Assembly (NCBI GenBank): GCA_003445715.1
Contig: DMCS01000007.1
Location: 1 to 17,821, forward strand
DNA: 17,821 nucleotides
Direction: 5' to 3'
Origin: Candidatus Mesolinea sp.
Lineage (GTDB): Bacteria; Chloroflexota; Anaerolineae; Anaerolineales; Anaerolineaceae
Part shown: positions 1 to 7,842 of the stretch, piece by piece
How the letters are laid out: each line of letters starts with the position of its first letter
Position numbering within the stretch: the first letter of the stretch is position 1
Notes under the pieces: generated by a model
The model's database searches: none
What the model was told of the DNA's origin: nothing
The model's input: the letters and a program-made list of their open reading frames with translations, nothing else
Translations under genes and position numbers: made by a program

Positions 1-82
1 CCACTATATAAGACTTTACCCTCTTGTAAGCGTATTTAATAGAAGTAAGTATTTGTATTCGTAATTTTCCTATTCTTTCCCA

Positions 83-110
83 TTAATCTACAATCCTATC
101 AGGGTATAAT
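83..110 (+). promoter_or_regulatory. Promoter of the alpha-glucosidase gene
   Basis: A perfect -10 hexamer TATAAT lies at 105-110, which puts the transcript start about 20 bases before the ATG at 138. The -35 region is weak: TTAATC at 83-88 with a 16-base spacer is the best candidate. The AT-rich stretch from 1 to 100 has no other clear signal. Confidence 0.55.
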
Positions 111-126
111 CTACACAGCATTTCCC

Positions 127-136
127 AGGAGGAGAG
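127..136 (+). promoter_or_regulatory. Strong ribosome binding site
   Basis: AGGAGGAGAG sits immediately before the ATG at 138. It is a near-perfect anti-16S match and fixes the start of the alpha-glucosidase. It is also one of the few strong Shine-Dalgarno sites in the window. Confidence 0.8.
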
Positions 137-137
137 C

Positions 138-1760
138 ATGGCACAGCAAAAACTTTGGTGGCAGCACGGCATCATTTATCAAATCTACCCGCGTTCCTTT
201 CATGATACCAACGCCGATGGCATCGGCGACCTGCCTGGCATCATCCAACACCTCGATTACCTGCAAGACTTAGGCGTCGACGGGATCTGGCTCTCGCCCA
301 TTAACCCCTCCCCAGACCGCGACTTTGGCTATGACGTCTCCGATTACAACGCCATCGACCCCAAGTTCGGCACGATGCAAGATTTCGACACCTTGCTCAC
401 CGAAGCACACCAGCGTGGCATCCATATCATCCTTGACTTAGTGCTCAACCATACCTCCGACCTGCACCCTTGGTTCCAGGAGTCGCTTAAATCCCGCGAA
501 AACCCATACCATGACTGGTACCTCTGGCATGACCCTGCACCTGATGGCGACTACCCCAACAACTGGATCTCTATCTTTGGCGGGCCAGCTTGGGAATACA
601 ACCGGGAACTCAATCAATACTATTACCACATGTTCACACCCCAACAGCCAGACCTCAACTGGCGCAACCCACAAGTGCGCCAAGAGATGTTGGACATCTT
701 CCGCTTCTGGCTCGACCGCGGTGTGGACGGTTTCCGCTTAGACGTTTTCAATGAATATTTCAAGGATAAAGACTTCCGAAATAATCCGCGTAAGCCAGGC
801 ATTCACTTACTCCCCTTTGACCGTTATGAGCATATTTACGACACCTCGCAGCCGGAAATGTTCCCGCTCCTGAAAGAAATCCGCGGTATCGTGGATAGCT
901 ACCCTGAGCGGTATGTGGTTGGTGAGACCTTCTTAGCAGACGCTGTGCACGCCCGCCTCTACATTGGTCCGGATCTGCTGCACGCCGGCTTTGATTACGG
1001 CTATGCCAAATCCCCTTGGGGCGCGCGCAGTTTTGGCAATGCCATCGCTTTCTGGGATGCTCTCCATGGCGAAGAAGCTTGGCCGAATTACTTCCTCAAC
1101 AACCACGATACTCCGCGGTCCTCGGTTCGTTACGTCACCGGCGAGAATGATGCCCGCCTCAAGCTACTGGCAGGCATGCACCTGACGGTGCGCGGCACGC
1201 CTTACCTCTACTACGGCGAGGAAATCGGTATGCGCGATACGCGCTACCGCCGCAGGGAGCTGCAGGACCCAGTCGGCAAGCGTTACTGGCCCCTGAATAA
1301 AGGCCGGGATGGCTGCCGCTCACCCATGCAGTGGGATGCCAGCCCTCATGCGGGATTTAGCTCGGCGCAGCCCTGGCTGCGTTCCAACCCCGATTACCCG
1401 CAGCGCAACGTTCAAGCGCAAAGCGAAGACCCACACTCACTCTATCACTTCTATAAACAGTTGATTCAGCTGCGGCGAGAGAACCCAGCGCTCTACGCCG
1501 GCGCGCTGGATCTGCTCCCGCTTGAAAATGAGCTTGTTTTAGTTTATAAACGCACGGCTGCTGAGCAACAAGCGCTCATTGCGCTTAATTTCTCTAACCG
1601 CGAGCAGGAAGTTTCCGTACCCGCGCCAGAAGCGAAAGTCCCTGAAAATGAAAGCCAAGCTTGGCAGTTGCTATTTGCTGGCAATGACCTTGTCAATAGC
1701 ACCTTTTCTGAAGGCAATGTTCATCTGCCCCCGTATGGTGTAGCTATTCTGATTGCCTGA
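138..1760 (+). CDS. GH13 alpha-glucosidase (oligo-1,6-glucosidase type)
   Basis: This is a 540-residue retaining alpha-glucosidase of glycoside hydrolase family 13, expected to release glucose from the non-reducing ends of malto- or isomalto-oligosaccharides. The conserved regions appear in order: region I D100-x3-NH105, the region V signature QPDLN at 170-174, region II GFRLD with nucleophile D202, region III VGETF with acid/base E263, and region IV NNHD with D324. The segment GRDGCRSPMQWD near 389-400 is typical of alpha-glucosidases such as subfamilies 30 and 31. The length is normal, with an all-beta C-terminal domain from about 465. No signal peptide is visible, so it is probably cytoplasmic and acts on imported oligosaccharides. 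A TATAAT box and a strong ribosome binding site precede it. The next gene starts eight bases after its stop. Exact substrate (maltose, isomaltose, sucrose or trehalose) cannot be read from the sequence. Confidence 0.93.
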   Translation: MAQQKLWWQHGIIYQIYPRSFHDTNADGIGDLPGIIQHLDYLQDLGVDGIWLSPINPSPDRDFGYDVSDYNAIDPKFGTMQDFDTLLTEAHQRGIHIILDLVLNHTSDLHPWFQESLKSRENPYHDWYLWHDPAPDGDYPNNWISIFGGPAWEYNRELNQYYYHMFTPQQPDLNWRNPQVRQEMLDIFRFWLDRGVDGFRLDVFNEYFKDKDFRNNPRKPGIHLLPFDRYEHIYDTSQPEMFPLLKEIRGIVDSYPERYVVGETFLADAVHARLYIGPDLLHAGFDYGYAKSPWGARSFGNAIAFWDALHGEEAWPNYFLNNHDTPRSSVRYVTGENDARLKLLAGMHLTVRGTPYLYYGEEIGMRDTRYRRRELQDPVGKRYWPLNKGRDGCRSPMQWDASPHAGFSSAQPWLRSNPDYPQRNVQAQSEDPHSLYHFYKQLIQLRRENPALYAGALDLLPLENELVLVYKRTAAEQQALIALNFSNREQEVSVPAPEAKVPENESQAWQLLFAGNDLVNSTFSEGNVHLPPYGVAILIA

Positions 1761-1768
1761 CCAAGTCA

Positions 1769-4045
1769 GTGAAAGGCGGAAAGCTGAGTACCTCCACCTC
1801 AATCTCTTGTCATCCTGCTCCTTTTGTTCCCGGGCAAAGGCGGGCACAAACTGGTATACCGTTGGAGCGCTTCCTGCCTCCGCACTTCTCGGGTATGGCT
1901 GCTCGCTGGGTTGGGCAGTTTGCCGAGCCAGGCAGCTGGATTTTGGACCCTTTTTGTGGTGATCCATTCGCAGACCTGGAGTTAGCGCGCGCGGGTTATC
2001 GCTTGTTGGTGACAGCCAATAATCCTGTTACAGCCTTCATTGTAGAAGTCTTAGCCTCTGTACCCTCCGTTACCGAGCTTGGAGATGCCTTCCAAACTCT
2101 GGCAGACTTGCGCATGAGTGGTGGCGAACGTTTTGAAGATTACATCAAGAGCTTTTACCAGCTTCCTTGCCCCCAATGTGACCAAACAGCCGAGGTTGCC
2201 GTCTTTATCTGGGAAGAAGACCAAGCTGAACCGCAAAGCCTCCAGATAAACTGCCCCTATTGCGGCTATTCGGCTGACCTGCCCGCTTCGCCTGAGTTAT
2301 TGCATACCTTGAAGAACCTGCCATCTTATGCCCTTCACCGTGCCCGCGCTCTGGAGTTAGCCGCCAGCCCAGAGGACCCCTTACGCCCAGTGATGGATGA
2401 AGTAATCCACTTTTACTCACCGCGGGCGCTTATTTTGCTGCAGGCTTTGCTCAATAAGATAAGCGATCCATCCTTCACTGCGCGTCAAAAAACGCTCTTG
2501 CAGGCGCTTTTCCTCACCACAGCCGACCAAATGAACCAGCTATGGGCTTATCCACTCGGCCGCAACCGCCCACATCAGCTTATTCGCCCGCCTACTTATC
2601 AGGAAACCAACCTGTGGCATGCCTTGCTCCGCTCGCTCACACTCTGGCAAACGCAGGAGCCAGAAATTGTGCTCAAGCCTTGGCCAAGCCAACCCCCACA
2701 AAAAGGCGGTATCAGCCTTTTTCGCGGCCGTCTGCGTGAGCTGGATCCCCCACCCGACCCCCACATGCTGAGCTTAGCAATGGCTGCTTTGCCGCGCAGG
2801 AATCAGGCTTATTGGCATCTTTCTGGCTTATGGACTGGTTGGCTATGGGGGAAGGAGGCACTTTCGCCTTTACGGCACAGCTTGCTGCGCCAGCGTTACG
2901 ACTGGACTTGGCATACATACGCTCTCACCAAAGTGCTCTCTCAACTGCCCAAGTTGCTCCAACCCGAAAACCCAATTTTATTGCAAATTGGCGAGCTGGA
3001 TCCGCTCTTCATGCTCTCGGGTCTGTTAGGCGCGCAAGAGGCAGGCTTACGCGTACAAAGCTATGCCATAGATGGCGAAGAAAGCACCTTGCAAACAGTG
3101 TGGAAGCGCTCGCCTACACCGCCAAAAACCACTGGGCAGAACTTACAGCTCTGCGCTCAAGAGGCTGTCCAGGACTTTCTCATCCAAAAAGGAGAGCCTG
3201 CCACGCATCTGGCGTTGCTAACTCAGATAACACTCCAAGCACATGGGAGGGGGTTATTGGCTGGCCAGCCCCAGGCACAGCCAAACCACACGCTAAATGA
3301 ACTACAAGCAGAGCTTGAGCGCGTATTTTTGGATACAACCTTGCTTAGGCGCTACAACCCAGGTGCTACGATTGAAAGCGGACTCTATTGGTTAGCCAAT
3401 CCACAAATAGAGCCAGAGCCGCTGGCAGAAAAACTAGAGGTGGTGCTGCTTGAGCTTCTCAGTGAGAATCCACAGCCAAAGCAGCAGGAAGTTTTACAAA
3501 GCGCATATCACACTTTCCCTGGGTTGCTTACTCCGTCAACGGAGTTAATTGAAACTGTTTTGAGCGCATACGCTGAAAAAATCAATGGTGAAAACCCCAC
3601 ATGGCAGCTGCGCATCAGAGAAGAAAGCAGTGCCCGCCAGCGCGATTTGCGAGAAATGCACGTTTTGTTAGAAATGATCGCTAGGCGCTTGAATTACAGC
3701 ACTGAGCAGCAAGGCGAGGTGATTACTTGGCATGACGAAATCGGCAATCTCATCTATAGCTTCTTCCTGCTACTCACTACGGTGGCGACACCGTTGATCT
3801 ACGCTTATGGCAGTTTGCCCGGTGAGAAATATATCCTCCTTCCCGCAAGCCGGTCTAACTTACTTACTTATAAACTCAGGAATAACCCGCATTTGCAAGA
3901 GCTTTGCGGAGAAAGCTGGCATTTCATCAAGTTCCGCCAAGTGCGCATTCTAGGGGCTGAGCCGCTGCTGACGCGTGAAGCCTTCCCTCGCAAAATCCTC
4001 GAAGATCCTCCAGAATACCAGCGCTCACAGCTGCCACTGTTCTAA
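1769..4045 (+). CDS. DNA-methylase-like protein with eroded catalytic motifs
   Basis: This 758-residue protein resembles large zinc-ribbon DNA methylases of the DUF1156 type, but its key motifs have drifted. At 58-66 it reads ILDPFCGDP, where active enzymes have DPFCGSG. The next strand, LLVTANNP at 79-86, lacks the acidic residue that normally binds the SAM ribose. A four-cysteine zinc ribbon is intact (C134-x2-C137, C162-x2-C165). The place where DPPY would be expected reads AMAALPRRNQAYWHLSGLW (337-355), without Asp-Pro-Pro-Tyr. The mid and C-terminal parts are mostly helical, with no recognised domain. The proposed GTG start at 1769 has no ribosome binding site but lies eight bases after the upstream stop, which suits translational coupling. 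A TTG at 1862 is the only other in-frame start and would cut into conserved-looking sequence. It may be a catalytically dead scaffold or DNA-binding protein. Confidence is high that it is a real gene and moderate for the family. Confidence 0.6.
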   Translation: MKGGKLSTSTSISCHPAPFVPGQRRAQTGIPLERFLPPHFSGMAARWVGQFAEPGSWILDPFCGDPFADLELARAGYRLLVTANNPVTAFIVEVLASVPSVTELGDAFQTLADLRMSGGERFEDYIKSFYQLPCPQCDQTAEVAVFIWEEDQAEPQSLQINCPYCGYSADLPASPELLHTLKNLPSYALHRARALELAASPEDPLRPVMDEVIHFYSPRALILLQALLNKISDPSFTARQKTLLQALFLTTADQMNQLWAYPLGRNRPHQLIRPPTYQETNLWHALLRSLTLWQTQEPEIVLKPWPSQPPQKGGISLFRGRLRELDPPPDPHMLSLAMAALPRRNQAYWHLSGLWTGWLWGKEALSPLRHSLLRQRYDWTWHTYALTKVLSQLPKLLQPENPILLQIGELDPLFMLSGLLGAQEAGLRVQSYAIDGEESTLQTVWKRSPTPPKTTGQNLQLCAQEAVQDFLIQKGEPATHLALLTQITLQAHGRGLLAGQPQAQPNHTLNELQAELERVFLDTTLLRRYNPGATIESGLYWLANPQIEPEPLAEKLEVVLLELLSENPQPKQQEVLQSAYHTFPGLLTPSTELIETVLSAYAEKINGENPTWQLRIREESSARQRDLREMHVLLEMIARRLNYSTEQQGEVITWHDEIGNLIYSFFLLLTTVATPLIYAYGSLPGEKYILLPASRSNLLTYKLRNNPHLQELCGESWHFIKFRQVRILGAEPLLTREAFPRKILEDPPEYQRSQLPLF

Positions 4046-4085
4046 TCAGTTAGCCACCTCAACAACAACTCTTCAATATCATCTA

Positions 4086-7000
4086 TTAAGGAGTACTGGT
4101 CTCCGATGTCACAGTCGCTTCTTGTGGCGTAGACGTCAATGTTGGCGTTGGTGGTGGTGAGGTCGGGGATTCTGTAGGCGTGGCAGTCGGACTCGGCAAA
4201 GGTGTGGGCGTGAGCGTTGGCGTTTCCGTCGGCGTGGGCGTGGGTGTTTCGGTGGGGGTAGGGGTCTCGGTAGGTGTAGGGGTTGGCACTTCCAGCGCCA
4301 CAGTGAAGCGTTTTTCTGCCTGTGTATCCACCGTGCTGCGCATCAGAACGCGCAAGGTTACCACAGGCGCTTCAACTTCTGTCAAATCCCATTCGTAAAT
4401 CTCCTGAGGTGTATGGGCTGGGTCATTATTCCAGTCAACTAATACATTCCACTCTGTTGGGTCTTCCCCTTCACCCCAATCGATGCGGAAATCCCGAAAA
4501 TTCGCTGTGGCATCAATAATCCCAATAATTCTGAATGGATTTTCGCGAATAGTTTGACCATTGACCAGATTGAGTTCGATAATGGCATGGGGGTCATCCG
4601 GCTGGCATTCGCGTTCGGGCAAGATGACTAACGGTTCTGGAAAACCATAAGTATCTGCCCATTGCCGGCCTTCTTCAGTCTCCTTCAGCCAGCGGATAGC
4701 GAATTTGTCGGTCACATTGATAACTAATTCTCGCTTGGTCAGGTCGGCACAGGCTGCTGAGGCTTTCAAGCCGGTCCAGGTGTCGATCTCGATCTCTTTC
4801 CACAGGTCGTCTTCCTTAGGTGCAGGCAGCTGGTCAGAGGCAAAAAACTCGATGCGCGTGCTCGGGCACCACTCAGAGGGCTTGGTGCCAGATACTGCGC
4901 AAATGACTTCATCTTCTATATCTGCAGGCCGCCTGAAAGGCGTTGTCTGCCCGCCATAAACTAAACTGATTCCATCCTGCATCACTCTAGCCCAAATCGG
5001 CGCTGCACCGCTGAGGCCAGTGGTATTGACCATTGGAGAGTAATCTGCATTACCCACCCACACACCTACCACGAGATCTGGGGTATAGCCCAATGTCCAG
5101 TTATCACGGTAATCGTTGGTCGTGCCGGTTTTAGCTGCCGCTGCAAAGGGCAAATTGAGCACCGAGTTATAGCCAAACATGGGAGCACGTGCCTCAGGGT
5201 CAGAAAGAATCGAGCTGATCAGAAAAGCGTGTGCTTCCCGAATTACTTGATCTCCAGCTGGCGGGGTGTATTCAAAGATAGTTTGACCAGTATAGTCAAC
5301 CACCTTGGTAACCGCAACCGGCGCCACCCGTCTGCCTTCATTTGCCATCACCGCGTAAGCACCAGTCAATTCCAATAGGCTGACCTCACCGCCGCCAAGC
5401 GTGAGCGAAAGCCCATAATCTGGCCGTGTCAGGCTGGTAATGCCTAAGCGTTTTGCCATAGCGATAAAGCCGTCTTCCTGCAGCGTAGCTGGGTTATCAT
5501 AAATGCCCACATATTGCAGCGCTTTAACCGCGGGGATGTTGTAAGAGTTGGCTAAGGCACTCCGCACCGTCACCGGTCCGTGGAAGCGGCCGTCATAGTT
5601 GACCGGCACATAGGGCGGGCTCGGGTCGCCTTCTATGCCAGAAGGTGGAAACTCCGAAGGAACATCCCAAATTAACGTGGCAGGCGTCCAGTCCTTTTCA
5701 AAGGCTGCCAAATAGGTAATCGGTTTGATGGCTGAACCCGGCTGGCGGGTCTGCGAGATAGCCATATTCACCTGCCCGCTGATAGCCTCATTATAGAAAT
5801 CCGCAGAGCCAACCATAGCGAGAATCTCACCGTTTTTGGGGTTAATGGCGACCACCGCACCGTTGGTGGCATTATTAGCGGTCATCGTGGCTAATTGATC
5901 TTGCACTGCTCTTTGGGCAGCTTCCTGCAAGGTAGGATCAAGCGTGGTGTAAATCGTAAAACCCGAGCGGTAGATAGTTTGAGCGTCAAACTGCTGTTCA
6001 AGGAGCGATTGGATATAAACGACCCAATGCGGATAGCGCATCGTGTTTTGCTTTTGTACGAAAGCATAGGTTTCAATCTGTTCGCGAGCGGCGAGGGCAT
6101 CAGCTGCGCTCACGCAAACCTTATCCAAGTTTTCCCCAATATAAATGCAGTTCTTCTCCTCGCTGAGCTGGTACATAAGGACCAGTACTGCTCGGCTGCG
6201 GATAAGCGTTGCATCCCGGTTGTTATAGATGTCATAGACCGCTGGCGATTGCGGCAATCCTGCCAAAAAGGCGGCTTGCCAGAGTTCGAGATCAGCAGCA
6301 GTGGTATTGAAGTAAGTCTCTGCGGCAGCTTCCACACCGTAAGATAAATTGCCATAATAAATTTCGTTCAGATACAACTCCAGCACTTCTTCTTTGCTGT
6401 AGCGCCGGGTGATTTCAGCGGCTAAGATGATTTCGCGCGCTTTGCGCTCATATGATTGCTCGAAGCGCTCTTCTTCCAGTAGCAGCATACGCGCCAATTG
6501 CTGTGTAATCGTCGAGGCACCAGAAACGATCTCACCAGAGGTATAGTTTTGCCAAAGCGCTCGCGCCACTGCCATCACATCAAAGCCAGGATGGTTGTAA
6601 TATTCCTTATCTTCCGTTGCGATCGTCGCCGCAATCATATATGGGGAAATCCGCTCCAGTGGGACGTAGGTACGTTTACCAGCGTTCGGATCGACCATCT
6701 CGTAAAGAATATTGCCATTACGGTCGAGGATACGTGTGGTTTCAAACTGGGAGGTGCGCGATCGCAGCTCGGCTACGCTGGGCAAAGTGGATGCAATGCG
6801 GAAATATTGCACCCCAACAAAAATAATGCCAATCAAGAGCAATGAAACAATGGCAACTAAAATCGCCTGCCAAGGGAAACTTTTCTTTTTCTTCGGCGCT
6901 TTCCCCTTACCGGTTGAGGTCTGGTAGGGTTGAGTGGGAATATTTCCGCCCCCACTCGCTTGACCACGTGCCGGCTGGTGCGGCACTGCGATAGGCTGTG

Positions 7001-7721
7001 TATCGCCAGATACTGTCTTAGCTGGAGCATAGGCTGACGCCGTCAGGCGAGTGGCGCCGGCGTCGGTCTCGGTTACACGCTGCGGAAGGGGAACTGGTTG
7101 CTCAGCTTGGGGTTGCACAGGCTCTTGCGGTGGAATCGTGGGGATGTTATCCTGCAGGCGGTTGGGTTCATACGTCCAGCTACCAGCTGGCTTTACCATG
7201 CGGGTTTGGTTGGTCGATGGTGGCTGCTGCTCACTGCGCGCCCAATGCTCAGTGAAAAAGTCGGTATGCAGGTCAGGCTCAACCGCTTTTTGTTGTTCGG
7301 CGAGGGTTGGCTCATCGCTAAAGCCTGCCAACTCCTCGAACCAAGGACCTGAAGGCTCCGCTGGTTTTTCTGTCGGTTGTTCTAGAGGTTTTTCTGTCGG
7401 TTGCTCTGCAGGTTGTTCTGCCATCGGCTGATCCGCACCCGATGCATCTTCTGCATCCTCTGCCTTTTCACGCTGCTCCGGTTGGGCTGCTGAAGTTTCC
7501 TCTCCAAGATTCTGCTGTTCTTCAAAAGAACTAGGTTCTTCTGCGTCTTTAGCCTCAGGTGAGCTCGGTAGCGCTTCATCGGGAATTGGCACGGCGTCCT
7601 TATTAATATTATCCGGCTCTACGGAACTGTCTGCATCATGGAATGCACCAATCTCGCCGAAATCCCCTTGGGGATTCTCCTCGGGATAATAATCATTTGG
7701 ATTTAAATTTTGATCGGTCAT
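4086..7721 (-). CDS. Class A penicillin-binding protein (transglycosylase/transpeptidase)
   Basis: This 1211-residue bifunctional peptidoglycan synthase polymerises lipid II and crosslinks the peptides outside the membrane. Residues 1-280 are a long acidic, Gln/Pro-rich cytoplasmic region ending in a basic patch (KKKK at 277-280), followed by one membrane helix at about 284-308. The GT51 domain shows EDKEYYNHPGFD with catalytic E370, GASTITQQLAR at 401-411, RKAREIILA at 426-434 and the motif around LYLNEIYYGN at 449-458. The transpeptidase shows SxxK (S663, K666), SxN (S726, N728) and KTGT (864-867). After it come a Cys-containing linker (C941, C952, C991), a beta-rich region to about 1145, and a tail of PTPTPTE-type repeats (1146-1211). 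The family is usually 700-900 residues, so the excess is in the two ends. No Shine-Dalgarno precedes the ATG, and a -10 box only seven bases upstream suggests a leaderless message. Confidence 0.94.
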   Translation of the reverse strand: MTDQNLNPNDYYPEENPQGDFGEIGAFHDADSSVEPDNINKDAVPIPDEALPSSPEAKDAEEPSSFEEQQNLGEETSAAQPEQREKAEDAEDASGADQPMAEQPAEQPTEKPLEQPTEKPAEPSGPWFEELAGFSDEPTLAEQQKAVEPDLHTDFFTEHWARSEQQPPSTNQTRMVKPAGSWTYEPNRLQDNIPTIPPQEPVQPQAEQPVPLPQRVTETDAGATRLTASAYAPAKTVSGDTQPIAVPHQPARGQASGGGNIPTQPYQTSTGKGKAPKKKKSFPWQAILVAIVSLLLIGIIFVGVQYFRIASTLPSVAELRSRTSQFETTRILDRNGNILYEMVDPNAGKRTYVPLERISPYMIAATIATEDKEYYNHPGFDVMAVARALWQNYTSGEIVSGASTITQQLARMLLLEEERFEQSYERKAREIILAAEITRRYSKEEVLELYLNEIYYGNLSYGVEAAAETYFNTTAADLELWQAAFLAGLPQSPAVYDIYNNRDATLIRSRAVLVLMYQLSEEKNCIYIGENLDKVCVSAADALAAREQIETYAFVQKQNTMRYPHWVVYIQSLLEQQFDAQTIYRSGFTIYTTLDPTLQEAAQRAVQDQLATMTANNATNGAVVAINPKNGEILAMVGSADFYNEAISGQVNMAISQTRQPGSAIKPITYLAAFEKDWTPATLIWDVPSEFPPSGIEGDPSPPYVPVNYDGRFHGPVTVRSALANSYNIPAVKALQYVGIYDNPATLQEDGFIAMAKRLGITSLTRPDYGLSLTLGGGEVSLLELTGAYAVMANEGRRVAPVAVTKVVDYTGQTIFEYTPPAGDQVIREAHAFLISSILSDPEARAPMFGYNSVLNLPFAAAAKTGTTNDYRDNWTLGYTPDLVVGVWVGNADYSPMVNTTGLSGAAPIWARVMQDGISLVYGGQTTPFRRPADIEDEVICAVSGTKPSEWCPSTRIEFFASDQLPAPKEDDLWKEIEIDTWTGLKASAACADLTKRELVINVTDKFAIRWLKETEEGRQWADTYGFPEPLVILPERECQPDDPHAIIELNLVNGQTIRENPFRIIGIIDATANFRDFRIDWGEGEDPTEWNVLVDWNNDPAHTPQEIYEWDLTEVEAPVVTLRVLMRSTVDTQAEKRFTVALEVPTPTPTETPTPTETPTPTPTETPTLTPTPLPSPTATPTESPTSPPPTPTLTSTPQEATVTSETSTP
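4089..4284 (-). repeat. Pro/Thr-rich repeat coding the tail of the penicillin-binding protein
   Basis: Degenerate repeats of Pro-Thr and Pro-Thr-Glu codons encode residues 1146-1211. On the + strand this reads as a G-rich tract. Its densest part, 4236-4264, carries four runs of at least three G with loops of 3, 9 and 2 bases, which could form a G-quadruplex on the strand opposite the message. Tails of this kind usually serve as extended wall-spanning linkers. Confidence 0.7.
7363..7408 (-). repeat. 24-base tandem repeat in the cytoplasmic region of the penicillin-binding protein
   Basis: Two adjacent copies begin at 7363 and 7387 on the + strand and are nearly identical over 22 bases. They encode the eight-residue period EQPTEKP(L/A) at about residues 106-121. 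The period is a multiple of three, so copy-number change would keep the frame and only alter the length of this disordered segment. Confidence 0.65.
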
Positions 7722-7728
7722 TGTTTAT

Positions 7729-7757
7729 ATTTTAGCATACTGCCTATTTTACGTTAA
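7729..7757 (-). promoter_or_regulatory. Promoter of the penicillin-binding protein gene, probably leaderless
   Basis: Read on the minus strand, TTAACG (7752-7757), a 17-base spacer and TAAAAT (7729-7734) form a plausible sigma-70-type promoter. Only seven bases (7722-7728) separate the -10 from the ATG, so transcription should begin at or next to the start codon. No Shine-Dalgarno sequence fits in that space. Confidence 0.5.
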
Positions 7758-7776
7758 ACGCCATATGAAGTGTTGT

Positions 7777-7804
7777 TGTTCCCAGCAGTGCAGAGTCGGG
7801 AACA
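7777..7804. promoter_or_regulatory. Perfect dyad TGTTCCC-N14-GGGAACA between divergent promoters
   Basis: The two 7-base arms are exact inverted repeats whose centres are 21 bases apart, about two helical turns. This is the usual geometry for a dimeric regulator. The site lies between the divergent promoters of the penicillin-binding protein and the glycosidase-like gene, and could control one or both. The regulator is unknown. Confidence 0.4.
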
Positions 7805-7827
7805 GAAGCTAAAAATGCAGCTAGCAG

Positions 7828-7836
7828 TGTTAAAAT
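7828..7836 (+). promoter_or_regulatory. Extended -10 promoter, probably leaderless
   Basis: TGTTAAAAT is an extended -10 element (TG-N-TAAAAT), which would compensate for the absence of a recognisable -35. Six bases follow before the ATG at 7843, so the message should start at or close to the initiation codon. Upstream of the ATG only AGAG is present, too close to act as a good ribosome binding site. Confidence 0.45.
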
Positions 7837-7842
7837 AGAGCC

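Noticed and set aside
2812..3300. Overlapping + strand open frame of 162 codons inside the methylase-like gene
   Set aside because: It lies wholly within the larger frame, has low-complexity Ala/Arg-rich composition and no start signal, and is a shadow of a GC-biased gene.
4089..4284. Repetitive tract as a CRISPR or intergenic repeat array
   Set aside because: The repeats are degenerate, in frame, and encode the Pro/Thr tail of the penicillin-binding protein. There are no spacers.
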